Shown: positions 1 through 10,525 of the stretch, piece after piece | Numbering within the stretch: position 1 is the stretch's first letter | Layout: each line of letters starts with the position of its first letter | From: Adenophora triphylla var. japonica | Lineage: Eukaryota > Streptophyta > Magnoliopsida > Asterales > Campanulaceae | Length of the DNA: 64,000 nucleotides | NCBI GenBank assembly: GCA_022495995.1 | Contig: JAFEMH010000978.1 | Span: 124,001 to 188,000, forward strand | Reading direction: 5' to 3' | Made by a program: the position numbers and the translations under genes | Notes under the pieces: model-generated | Database searches by the model: none | What the model was told of the DNA's origin: nothing | What the model saw: the letters and a program-made list of their open reading frames with translations, nothing else

Positions 1-71
1 CTTGTCCTAGCTGCAGTTTTGTAGCCGAGTCTTGGTATTTAATTTGTAGGCGTGCGACTTTAGCCCTGTCA
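1..71 (-). repeat. 5' end of an LTR-like element, minus orientation, cut by the window edge
   Basis: Read on the minus strand this segment starts at 71 with TGACAGGGCTAAAGTCGCAC and continues into a sequence closely matching the first 60 bases of the TSD-bounded repeat at 36421. It is therefore the start of a second, oppositely oriented copy of the same LTR family. The rest lies outside the window, so full element or solo LTR cannot be decided. Confidence 0.7.
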
Positions 72-280
72 TGGTCCCTAAATGAAGTGCCTTTTAAGTT
101 CCTATATATACAAGGCTTTCCATCAGTCTAAGGACACACACAAATTCATTAATTCTCTCTCCATAATCTGAGAATAAAGTGAAGGCACTCATCATTTAGA
201 AGACTTCGTCTCCTACTAATTTCTTCTTATTCCCGCCTTCAAGAACATCAAGGCATAAAGATGGATTCATCAGGTATACG
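72..280 (+). promoter_or_regulatory. Candidate promoter, 5' leader and 13-nt first coding exon of an unidentified gene
   Basis: A TATATATA box lies at 103-110 and is followed by a CT-rich leader. An ATG at 261 opens a 13-nt reading stretch (M-D-S-S plus one base) that runs into a GTATAC donor-like site at 274. This order (TATA, pyrimidine-rich leader, short exon, donor) is what a plant gene start looks like. No downstream exon was found, and transposon DNA begins at 739, so the gene may be broken or the reading may be chance. The LTR end at 71 abuts this promoter. Confidence 0.3.
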
Positions 281-735
281 CTTCCCCTTCCTTTCTCTTT
301 TATCATTCTTATTCTAAGAACTGAATATGCATAGGGATTAACGGAATAGAATTGTTTCAACAGATAGTTGTTGTGAGTATGATAAGTGGGTCCTCTGAAT
401 AAAGAAGTATTAAAAAGTTTCCTTTTTAGGAAGTGTGACTTATAAGTGGGACATCCTAAATGACAAAGTGGGTAAGGTTCTATGGGACGAAGAGAGTATG
501 TAATATAGGACGGATGAAGTATTATTTAATGGGAGAGAGTATGTTAAAAGAAAAACTCATTTGGTTTTTGCTTTGTGACTGCCATTTATCCTATGTCCCA
601 TGATTCAATTAACAGAAAAAAAAAAAAAAACAAACAAACTAAGAACTCCACTTGGATTGGATGTTAGATCATAAGTTTGGTAAATGAACTATTAATCTCA
701 TTTGTAGGAGATGGGTTGGGACGAATTTCTAAGAC
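281..735. other. No gene seen
   Basis: AT-rich sequence with a 16-base A run near 616. If the 261 exon is real this would be its first intron. No coding frame or RNA gene was recognised. Confidence 0.5.
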
Positions 736-2299
736 TTAGGTTTAGTTTGTTTGGAGGAAAATATTTTTTGGTGTTTCGAAAAATATTATTCCCACTTTTC
801 TAACTAAAATGATTTATGAATTTTTTCTAAGTAAAATATTTTTCTGAAAATGGTAACACCCTCACATACACACACACACACACACCTACGTTACCCACCC
901 CACATTAACCACCCCATCCCCCTCCCCCCCCGCGTCGAGTAAAAAAAAATTATTTTAAATTTATTTTTAACAACTCCTTCCCCAATCCACCCAATCCACT
1001 CACCACCCCAACCCCCACCCCCATTGAGTCAAAAATAAAATAAAATAATAATCATTTTAAATTTATTTTTAACAACTCCTCCCCCACTCCACTCACCACC
1101 CTACCCATTAACCCCCCCCCCCGTTGAGTCAAAAAAAAAAATTAATCATTTTTCGGAAAACGGTTTGTAGTTAAATTCAAAAAAAAAAATTGGACCCGAC
1201 GGGGGGTAAGGGGGGAGGGGGTGGTGAGTGGATTGGGGGAGGAGTTGTTAAAAATAAATTTAAAATGATTAATTTTTTTTTTACTCGACGGGAGAGGGGG
1301 TGGGTGGGGGGTTGGGGGTGGTAAGGGGATTGGGCGAGGAGTTGTTAAATATAAATTTAAAATGATTAATTTTTTTTTTACTCGACAGGGGGTGGTGGTG
1401 TAAAGACCCGAAAATTTTAATTTTTTTTTTATTATTATTTTAATTAGAAAAGTAAATAAAATAATACTCCTTATTTAGTTGGACTTGGACTTAATTTGGT
1501 GGACCAAGTCAATGATTTAATCAAGTGGGCTAAGTTGTGGGCTAATGAGGTTAAAGGGCCCAAGAAGGTTAAAGCCTAGCTATAAATAATAAAACCTCCT
1601 CATTATTTTCCATAATCCTTCATTAAAAAAAAAAAAATTAAAAACCCTAGAGAGAGAGAGAGGGGGGGCGGCGGCTGGAACTGAAAGGAGGGGAGAACAG
1701 CCGGATTTTGGTCTTTTTTGGCCAATATTTCTTGACCATAATCAAGGTAATGTGATACCCTAAACCCTAGTTTTCGTTTCATTCAATTCGGAGTAATATT
1801 GAATTAGTTATGAATTTTTGAAACTCTAAAGCTATTTTAATTCTAGGTTGATCATTCTTAGATTTTTAATGGTTTAATCTTAGAGCCTAATGAATAAATT
1901 GAGGGTTTGAATATTGGGGAATTGAATGTTATAATAAGATAATCATAACCCTAATTCATCTTGATTTGGAATAAAAAGGATTTAAATCTAACACAATTAA
2001 TATGATTAAAATTGTTTTGATTAAGGAGTATGTGAATTAAATGATTTGGTTAATGTTTAGAAAATAAAAAGATGAACAAAAACAATGTTTTGAACCCTAT
2101 AGGGATTCGGCCGAATGGCATAGGTATGTTTGGATTATGTTTTTGTTTGATCGTTAAGCTTTTGGTCTATTTTGAAAAAAGCATAGTTAGTTTTCAAACT
2201 GAAAAAGGGACCAAACTGGAAGTTTAAAAAAGCTGAATGGTTAAATTCTGATTTTCAGTTAAGTTAATCCACTGAACAGTTAACTAAGAGACTAAAATG

Positions 2300-2640
2300 A
2301 AAAATCCAAAGTTTCTGAGGGACTGTTCTGTAAATTTTAAAAGTTGAGGGACTATTTTGCAATTAATTAAAAGTTGAGAGACTGTTTTGCAATTATTTAA
2401 AAGTTGAGGGACTATTTTGCAATTAATTAAAAGTTGAGGGACTGTTTTGCAATTATTTAAAAGTTGAGGGACTTTTTTGCAATTATTCAAAAGTTGAGGG
2501 ATTATTTTGCAAATATTCAAAAGTTGAGGGACTATTTTGTAAAATTCTAAAAGTTAAGAGACTTCTTTGTAAATTTTAGAAAGTTAAAGGACTTTATTGA
2601 AATTATAAAAACTAAAGGGACTTTTCTGAAAATAAAAAAA
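2300..2640. repeat. 30-bp minisatellite inside the solo LTR
   Basis: About eight to ten tandem copies of a 30-bp unit of the form AAAAGTTGAGGGACTATTTT plus GCAATTAATT. The central copies are almost identical and the flanking ones decay. It gives a spurious 78-codon minus-strand frame of repeated N-N-C-K units, which I do not regard as a gene. Confidence 0.9.
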
Positions 2641-2650
2641 CCTAAAGGAA

Positions 2651-4137
2651 TGTTGGGTATGCATGTTTTAACCCTCCTATATTTATATTAGATTTGATTG
2701 ATACCATAACCTCCTGTCTATTTTAAGGACTTTAGGACCCTATGTAATGAAGCTTAGACTTCAATTTTTTAGTTAAGTCCATTTTATAGATTAGGCTTGA
2801 AGGCTCGCGGCACAGGACTCATTGGAATTGAGAGTTGCGGTTCGAAGTTTCAAACCGCTTCTTTGGAACCGCCCTAGCAAAACCGCCACTTAGCATTTGC
2901 TTGGTGAAATCCTTTGTTTGAAACTACTCTTGAACTACTCAAGTGCAACCGCCCTATGATGAACCGCACCTTGCAGCTCATTATCAACCGCACTTTGCAA
3001 CCTCACTGGAGTTACCAACCGCCCTTGTCAAACCGCCTGTACTCCAACCGCCCCCAATGATTGAGACTTGAAGTGAACCGCTCTTTGACTTTGTGATCCA
3101 CATCGGCAATATCCAATGTCAACCACCTTATCTTGTCACGTGATTCAAAGTCGAGAAGATGCACGAGGATCTTGAAAAGGTGACAGTGTCCAAACCTCAT
3201 TGCTTGCGGTGGAGCATTATCGGCTTTATCTGCAACTGCGTACCAAAGGACAAAAGTGGTTCTTTGTGGACCAATAAGAAAGCATCAAGTCTTGTCCTTC
3301 AACATTTGTGTCCAACGGCTACATTTTGGATGCTTGGGTATAAATACCCCCTAATCTTCACCATTTGAAGATTGCTTGAAAAATTAGAGAAATTGCCGTG
3401 TTCATGAGAAGTTGAAGCTCGCCTGTAAATTCTTAGTCCTTTGAATCTTCATCTTCAAACTTCAAGAAATATTCCCAAGCCCGAAATCAAGCCTTAACAC
3501 TTTCAAGAATCATTGTGCTCTACATCTCACGATTTAAAGAGCCTTGATCTTGTTCTCACACACACACCTCATTTGTTCTAATCACATAGATTAAACACTT
3601 GAGATACACTGGCCAGTTATAGTTTTGGATTTGTTCTTCATAGTAAAGATTTTATTGTACTTTGTAATCTCTCAAATACTTAATATAAAATCTCTCTTAG
3701 AAATCCAAGACTAACCATCTTGGTAGTGGACGTAGATCGTTTATCGTTTGAACCACTCCAAATAGCGTGTTCTTACTTTACTGCAATTATATTTCTTGTG
3801 CTTACTAATTATTTATCTTTGTCTCTGTTTGATCTTTATTTAGATATCCATTATTGTGAAATAGTGTTTGGAGTTAACATTGTCAAAACCTCACTTGTTT
3901 GTAAACCGCACGTACCAACTACTTTGTTAAAACCGTTTTACAAACCTCCTCTATCAAAACAACTTTGTAACTCTCAATATTCCGCCGTGCATTTTACACT
4001 TTCACTTGCAGTCTATTATCAACTACAAGAGGATCTTGTAAGCAAGAGGTTTATTTTTTAAAAGAGGGCGAAAAATTTTAAACACTATTCACCCCCTCTA
4101 CGTATTTTCACCCTTGTTGCCACCTTTGGGACCAACA
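2651..4137 (+). repeat. Copia-1 5' LTR
   Basis: 1487 bp. It carries a block of AACCGC words (about 2852-3081), a TATAAATA box at 3339-3346 and a short leader. It differs from the 3' LTR at about 27 clustered sites, many where the 3' copy has CAG or CTG. See the finding on that bias. Confidence 0.95.
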
Positions 4138-4139
4138 AG

Positions 4140-4151
4140 TGGTATCAAAGC
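4140..4151 (+). promoter_or_regulatory. Copia-1 tRNA primer-binding site
   Basis: TGGTATCAAAGC starts two bases after the LTR. It matches the initiator-methionine tRNA 3' end complement used by plant copia elements except for one base. Confidence 0.9.
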
Positions 4152-4206
4152 AAACACATTTTAAAACCACTGTTTTCAAGCTTAACGGCTTGTGTGCCGA
4201 TTCGAT

Positions 4207-6545
4207 ATGGCAACCTCAAAGACAATGACTACATTAACTATTCACACATTCCAATGTTGGACGAAGACCACTTTGACATCTGGAAGTGCCGAATGCTTAT
4301 TCATTTGGAAACCATAGATGAAATCTTTGGTGGAGTGCGTGATCAATGGCCCTCTAATTCCAATGAAGGCTAACAACGATGCAACCACCAATGCCGAAAC
4401 TCCGGAGGTCAAAAAGCCAAAAGATGAGTGGTCGGATGAAGAGAAGAGAATAGTTGCCTTGGACTGCAAGGCGAGGTTCATCATTTCTGGAACCCTTCCC
4501 GTATCAACTCTACGTAAAGTGATGTACCTCAAAATCGCAAAGCGAGATGTGGGATGCCATAGAGAGCTACCTCGAAGGTGACGAAGAGTGCAAGGAAAAC
4601 AAATTATACCTTTGTTGAAAGATCCTACAACAACTTCAACAGAAAATCCAACGAAACCTTGCGTCAAACCTACGATCGCTATGTTGAGGTAGTTAATGCT
4701 TGTAGATCTCTTGGTAAAACTTTAACCGATAAGGAAATCAATATGACTTTCCTATACGCTTTAGGTTCTAGATGGGTAAATAAGGCTACCTCTCTAGAAG
4801 ACTCCAAAGTATTGGGTACTTGGTCATTAAGTAACTTGTATGCCAATCTTAGAGTCTATGAACTTAAATTAAATCATATTGAAGAGATAGAAGGGAAAAC
4901 CAAATCGCTTTCTATGTACGTAGTGGAACATGAAGAGAAACCATCCACATCCAATCAAACCACTTTGATCCTTCCATATCAACCTCATCACTCATCGAGA
5001 TGGATGATGATGATTTTGCCATGTTTGTGAAAAGATTCCAAAAATTTAGAAAATCCTCAAAACCTTTCACAAAATCTTTTTCAAAAGGCAAACCTCTGCA
5101 ACATTTTCTAGGGCTGCGAATACAAAGAAGAAGAGTGACTTGGTTTGCTACAAGCGTAGAAAACCTGGCCACTTTGCATCTGAGTGTCCACGGCCTAAAT
5201 ATGAATACATGAAAAGAAAACTTTTCCTTCGAAATTTTCTCATCGTAAGGGAATGGTTGTGAGGAGGAAGAGAATTCCAAGGAATTAGCAACTTGGATTG
5301 AAACAGTTCGAGGATGGAAGTGATGATGAAACCGAAGAGGTTAATCTCTGCTTAGTTGCGGACGCTTCGATGACTCAGATTACGAATCATTTGAGTTGCA
5401 TGATATGGAGGAAAAGGAGGTTTTTGCAAAACTTCCAAATTATAAATTGGATGATGATATTAAACTTACTCCTAGCGTTAAGATAGGAAATTGTTCGTAT
5501 TCACGTCCCATTTTCTCATCTAAAAGCTGCTCCACCTTCAAAAGCTATTCCAAAGAAAATTTTGAAAAAGGTGGTGGAAGAGGTTTCTCCCATGGAACAT
5601 GAAAAGATGTTCAAGGAAGCTGAAATGGTGATCCATCAATTCTCTAATCTTAAGAAAGCCTTAAGCTTAGCTCATGATGAACTTAATGTACAAGACGGAG
5701 AAAAGCGTGATGAGGTCTGAAATTTCTAATCTTAAGGACCAAATCAAACAGATGACTCCTCTTCTTGATCAAAACCGCATCCTTGAAACTAAGGTTGCTT
5801 TGCACTTCAACTCGGGAATGATGACTTGGTAACCCAAATCGACGATCGCCAAAAGATTATTGATTCGTGGCTCAAGTCTCAATCCACCAAGGATAAAATC
5901 TTGGACTTCCAAGTTCCTCCTGGAACTAAGGATGGTCTAGGGTTTGGATGCGAGGAAGAGGAGAAGTGTGCATCCTCTAGTGAAAAGGATGAGGAATTTC
6001 GAACTAACTAAAGAAATTCCCGAGGAGAAGCATGCTAAGGGAAAAGGTAAAGCAAGAAAAGTAAATTATGTCTACCACTAAAGGAAAGCAATATGGGAAG
6101 AATTACGTGTTAAAACCTAAGAATTACTGTGGAAGCACTGAAGAGGAAATGGCTTATGGAATTGGTAGAATCCCCTGCTCCAACCTCTTACGGTGGAAAA
6201 GGCGGTTGCTAACTCCAAGTCGACCGCGCTTCTTCTTCGACCGCTCCTCCGCCTTCAAAAGCAAGAATAGCGTTCCCGGGAAATACGTGGTCAAACCAAA
6301 GCCTGTTCCCTTTGTATCGAGTGGAATGTTAGCTGGAACCGCACCTCCCAAACCGCTTCCTTGTCCCAAACCGCATGGAACTCCTAAGAAGAGTAAGGAG
6401 TTAGTAAAACCTCATGATGCTTGTAGTTTTTATAAATGTTACGTGTGTGATGGTTTAGGTCACAAGGCTGAGAATGCCTTTTGCGGTTCACACCCAATGC
6501 CGGGAAGAGCAAACCTCCTTACGTCAAGCAGGTGTGGGTCGTAAG
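4207..6545 (+). pseudogene. Copia-1 gag, frameshifted
   Basis: Capsid-type Gag of a copia element. The ATG at 4207 falls out of frame within a few codons; the continuing frame (H-F-D-I-W-K-C-R-M near 4280-4310) is the usual N-terminal Gag motif. A second open stretch (4578-5030) has the UBN2-type capsid core (Y-D-R-Y-V-E-V-V, then L-T-D-K-E-I-N-M-T-F-L). A CCHC knuckle at 5147-5187 keeps C, H and C, but its second cysteine position reads R. Lysine-rich remnants continue in several frames to about 6545. The breaks are small indels, not deletions. At least five frame changes are needed, so no full-length Gag can be made as written. It could be a true pseudogene or poorly called sequence. Confidence 0.8.
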
Positions 6546-6619
6546 GGTTGCTAACTTCGAGGACCCAAGGAATAAAGGGGGACCTCGTTCTTAATGTTTA
6601 CATTTCGGGTCCTCTGCTT

Positions 6620-7572
6620 CATGGCTGGTCACTCCAAGGATAATGAATGGTATCTTGACGGTGGTACTCAAGACATATGATTTGGAGATAGATCATTACT
6701 TGAAGATGTCGTTGAGGCAAGTGGTCCATCTGTAACCTTTGGTGACAACAACAAAGGCAAGACCATTGGATATGGTGTTATAAGGAGAGGAAACCTAACT
6801 ATTGAGAAGGTTTCTCTTGTCGATGGACTCAAGCACAACCTCCTTTCAATTTCTCAATTTTGCGACAAAGGAATGCTTTGCAACTTCACGTCATCAAATT
6901 GCTTTATCAAAGATCGCATTTCCGGCGTCACCCTACTCACAGGATTCGTAAGAGTAATATTTACATTATTGATCTAAATTCTGCATGTAGTATTACTAAT
7001 CTCTGTTTTGTAGCTAAGAATGTGAGCGAAAATAGTTGGCTATGGCACAAGAGGTTGAGCCACTTGAACTTCAAGTATCTTGCAAAGATTGGAAGGGAAA
7101 ACCTCGTTCGTGGTTTACCCAAAGTGGCTGACCACCATCCTGAGAAATGTAGTGCATGCCAGCTTGGTAAGCAGTCCGCGTCGTCTTTCACCAGCAAGAC
7201 CGCCCCATCAACTTCAAGATGCTTACAACTGCTTCACATAGATTTGTTTGGACCCGTAACCACTGCCAGCATTGGAGGAAATAGATATACCTTAGTGGTG
7301 GTGGATGATTATTCAAGATATACGTGGGTTGAGATGATGATTTCCAAAGATGATTGTTATGAGATTCTCACCGCACTCTTTAGACGGCTCCAAACTCAAA
7401 AAGAAGATGACATCGTTAGTGTTCGATCAGATAATGGAACGAGAATTTAAGAACAACGGTGTTGCTCGGTATTGTGATGACCATGGGATTGATCACAATT
7501 TTTCCACAGTTGGTGTTCCACAACAAAATGGGGTTGTGGAAAGGAAGAATAGGACGTTGATTGATTTGGAAA
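6620..7572 (+). pseudogene. Copia-1 protease and integrase N-terminal part, broken
   Basis: The protease start is visible at W-Y-L-D, but the active-site triplet at 6657-6665 reads D-G-G where copia proteases have D-S/T-G, and a TGA stop follows at 6678. The GAG-pre-integrase region (about 7020-7160) has H-K-R-L-S-H-L and C-x2-C, the zinc-binding part of integrase. The catalytic core follows, with D-L-F-G-P, V-V-D-D-Y-S-R and V-R-S-D-N-G. A frameshift near 7440 moves the P-Q-Q-N-G-V-V-E-R-K-N motif to another frame, and the frame closes before 7577. The product would make new DNA ends join host DNA; here it cannot be made intact. Confidence 0.85.
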
Positions 7573-7576
7573 GACA

Positions 7577-9874
7577 ATGATATCCGAAGCGAAGCTACCT
7601 CGGTATTTTTGGCTAGAAGCAATCAATACCGCATGCTTCACTCGTAACCGCTCCCTCATCAACAAAACCTATAATAAGACTCCCTATGAGCTTTGGCGAG
7701 GAAGAACCCCCAACATTGCATTCTTCAAGATCTTTGGCTGCAAATGCTTTGTCCTCTACAACGGAAGAGAAAATAGAGGTAAATTCGGAGCCAAGGCCGA
7801 TGAAGGTATTTTTGTTGGGTATGCTAAACATTCTAAAGCTTTTCGTATTTTCAATAAAACTAGTTTAAAAATAGTAGAGTCTGTCCATGTTACTTTTGAT
7901 GAGCATTCTCTCCTTGAGCCACATTTGGCTCCAAATGTTGCTGATGATTTTGTTGAGCATAATGAACCAGGTGAACCTCAAACCGCACCTGAACCTCAAC
8001 CTCAAAATTCAGCACCCTCAACTGACATTCCCTCAAACCGCACCTTTCAAACCGCACCTGAAGAACCCTCTCCAGATGCAACTCCAAGGGAAGAAGAAGT
8101 TGAGAATTCCCCTATCCAGCTTGTTGAACCTCTTCGTCAACTTACATTCCATAACTTATTTGAAGGATCTAACGATGTTCCAATTGAAGATCTTCGACAA
8201 ACCTCGGATCCAATCGGACTTACCCCGGAGGTTCGTGAAGTCGGCGGTCACCCCCTCACAAATGTGATTGGTGATCTGTTTTCCGGTGTTCAAACAAGGA
8301 GATCAAATTATGACGAGCATACATCTCTTTTATCTCAAGTTGAACCCAAGAAGATTGATGAAGCACTCCAAGATTCCAGTTGGGTTGTTGCTATGCAAGA
8401 AGAACTCAACCAGTTTGAAAGATGCAAGGTCTGGACTTTGGTGCCTAGACCTCAGGATCAAGGAGTGATAGGAACCAAGTGGGTATTTAGGAATAAGATG
8501 GATGAGAATGGAAGCATCACTAGGAATAAAGCAAGGTTGGTTGCACAAGGATATAGGCAAGAAGAAGGAATTGATTATGATGAAACCTTTGCTCCAGTTG
8601 CAAGATTGGAAGCTATTAGGATTTTCTTAGCCTACGCCTCTTTCAAGCATTTCAAGTTATATCAAATGGACGTGAAGAGTGCTTTCCTCAACGGCGAACT
8701 ACAAGAAACCGTGTATGTTGCCCAACCTCCTGGATTTGAAGACTCCAAATTTCCCAATCATGTCTACAAACTCCAAAAAGCTTTGTATGGACTTAAGCAA
8801 GCTCCAAGGGCATGGTATGAGACTCTTTCTAAATTTTTACTAGAAAAAGGATTTAAACGCGATAAAATTGATACAACTCTTTTTATTGCCAAATATAATG
8901 AGCATACTTTACTTGTTCAAATTTATGTTGATGATATTATTTTTGGTTCTACTAATGAGTTACTTTGTAAGCGTTTCGAAAAGCTAATGAAAAGCAAGTT
9001 TGAGATGAGCATGATGGGAGAATTAACATTCTTCCTCGGGCTTCAAATCAAGCAATGCGAAGAAGGTATTTTCCTCAGCCAAGCCAAATACACCAAGGAG
9101 TTGATAAAGAAGTTTGGATTAGAAAATGCTAAAGCATATGATACTCCAATGGCCACCGGCAATAAGCTAGATAAGGATCTCAAAGGTAAGAAAGTTGATC
9201 AAACTTTATATCGAGGTATGATCGGCTCATTACTTTACTTAACTGCTAGTAGGCCCGATATCATGTTTAGTGTCTGTGTATGTGTATGTGCTCGCTACCA
9301 AGCAGATCCTAGAGAAGCACATCTTATTGCAGTCAAGCGTATAATCCGCTATTTATCTGGAACCACTAACCTTGGACTTTGGTATTCCAAAGATTCGAAC
9401 TTCGACCTTGTAGGTTATTCAGATGCAGATTATGCAGCTTGTACTATTGACAGGAAAAGCACTAGTGGTACTTGTCATTTCCTTGGAAATAGACTAGTTG
9501 CTTGGGCCAGCAAAAAGCAAGCTTCAGTTTCAGTGTCTACCACAGAGGCTGAGTATATTGCTGCTGGTAGTTGTTGCTGTCAAATCCTTTGGATGAAGCA
9601 GCAGTTGGTGGACTATGGAATCCATGAAGGGAATTGCCCTATCATGTGTGACAACACTTCAACAATTTCAGTCTCCAACAACCCTGTCATGCATTCCAAG
9701 ACCAAGCACATTGATATCAAGTATCATTTCCTCAAAGACCATGTGGAGAAGAGGAATATCCATTTAGAGTATGTGGGGACAGATAATCAGATTGCTGACA
9801 TCCTCACCAAGGCTCTTGACTCCAAGAGGTTTTCCTTCCTCAGAGGAGAAATGGGTATGCTTGAACTTAAATGA
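7577..9874 (+). CDS. Copia-1 integrase C-terminus, reverse transcriptase and RNase H (open frame)
   Basis: 765 open codons forming the 3' part of a copia polyprotein. The integrase C-terminal region is at residues 1-110 (Y-E-L-W-R-G-R-T-P and the I-F-V-G-Y motif). A variable acidic/proline linker (about 110-255) contains three AACCGC words. The RVT_2 reverse transcriptase spans roughly 265-510, with catalytic Y-V-D-D at 8924-8935 (residue 450). RNase H spans about 610-755, with S-D-A-D, T-E-A-E-Y and the C-D-N motif, ending at TGA 9872. All catalytic acids I can see are present. There is no true start here because it is normally translated from gag. One oddity is a V-C-V-C-V-C run near 9272, a TGTGTA microsatellite expansion. 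Intact, but it depends on a broken upstream part. Confidence 0.93.
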   Translation: MISEAKLPRYFWLEAINTACFTRNRSLINKTYNKTPYELWRGRTPNIAFFKIFGCKCFVLYNGRENRGKFGAKADEGIFVGYAKHSKAFRIFNKTSLKIVESVHVTFDEHSLLEPHLAPNVADDFVEHNEPGEPQTAPEPQPQNSAPSTDIPSNRTFQTAPEEPSPDATPREEEVENSPIQLVEPLRQLTFHNLFEGSNDVPIEDLRQTSDPIGLTPEVREVGGHPLTNVIGDLFSGVQTRRSNYDEHTSLLSQVEPKKIDEALQDSSWVVAMQEELNQFERCKVWTLVPRPQDQGVIGTKWVFRNKMDENGSITRNKARLVAQGYRQEEGIDYDETFAPVARLEAIRIFLAYASFKHFKLYQMDVKSAFLNGELQETVYVAQPPGFEDSKFPNHVYKLQKALYGLKQAPRAWYETLSKFLLEKGFKRDKIDTTLFIAKYNEHTLLVQIYVDDIIFGSTNELLCKRFEKLMKSKFEMSMMGELTFFLGLQIKQCEEGIFLSQAKYTKELIKKFGLENAKAYDTPMATGNKLDKDLKGKKVDQTLYRGMIGSLLYLTASRPDIMFSVCVCVCARYQADPREAHLIAVKRIIRYLSGTTNLGLWYSKDSNFDLVGYSDADYAACTIDRKSTSGTCHFLGNRLVAWASKKQASVSVSTTEAEYIAAGSCCCQILWMKQQLVDYGIHEGNCPIMCDNTSTISVSNNPVMHSKTKHIDIKYHFLKDHVEKRNIHLEYVGTDNQIADILTKALDSKRFSFLRGEMGMLELK

Positions 9875-9939
9875 TTCCATACTTTTTATTGACTAACTTG
9901 TGTGTTGAGTTTAGGTTGTATGTCTTATTGAAAATTTTC

Positions 9940-10138
9940 AACCGCACCATTGTTGAACCGCGTTCATTAAAACCGCATGAGTGATCAACCGCCTCTGCTT
10001 CCAACCGCGTTTTACCAACCGCATAATGCTTCTGACCGCTCCATCTTCAACCGCCTTCAACATATGGTATTTTCAAAAATTTTAATTCTTTTCTTAGCTT
10101 TAAAGAAGCTAAGCGGTTTTAAAAATTCTTTCAACCGC
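9940..10138 (+). promoter_or_regulatory. AACCGC cluster upstream of the internal Copia-1 promoter
   Basis: Nine copies in 199 bp (eight AACCGC, one GCGGTT), the last ending 261 bp before the TATA box at 10399. The 3' LTR has the same arrangement, with its last copy 262 bp before TATA. A role in promoter control is inference. Confidence 0.6.
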
Positions 10139-10398
10139 ACTGCCACGTGGACCCCAGGTAAGTTCTTTTATTTTTTCATTTCAGTCCACATTTTGACATA
10201 AGGGCATTTTTGCAAATGTTTTCCCACGTTATTTCAAAATTTAAATGCATTTAATGCAAAGGGAACATTAGCATTTAAGGCTATCATGTCAGCCGTCATT
10301 GGCATTTGAGAAGAAGATGAAAGGGTGCAACAGAGGAATGATTTCTTTTATGGGAAAATCAAATAGTCTTTTCAACTGTCCTTTGTTTGAGATTTTTC

Positions 10399-10406
10399 TA
10401 TAAATA
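10399..10406 (+). promoter_or_regulatory. TATA box of the Copia-1 accessory gene
   Basis: TATAAATA lies 120 bp before the accessory ATG. The stretch between has a CT-repeat leader and an A-rich start context typical of plant leaders. It has the same octamer as the LTR promoter. Confidence 0.6.
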
Positions 10407-10525
10407 AAAACCAACTCTTACAATTTAACCTTTCCAAACTCTGAGCACCGTACCTTTCTTACCAACTTCATCTTCTCTCTCTCTCTAAAAACTTTAAATT
10501 TCATAACTTAAAACTTTGATCTTCA

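Noticed and set aside
1640..1665. Telomeric repeat
   Set aside because: A single AAACCCTAG is a common plant leader motif, not a telomere array.
2284..2520. 78-codon minus-strand frame of N-N-C-K repeats
   Set aside because: Pure translation of the 30-bp minisatellite; no start context or homology.
2300..2640. Possible CRISPR array
   Set aside because: The 30-bp units are head-to-tail with no spacers, in plant LTR DNA.
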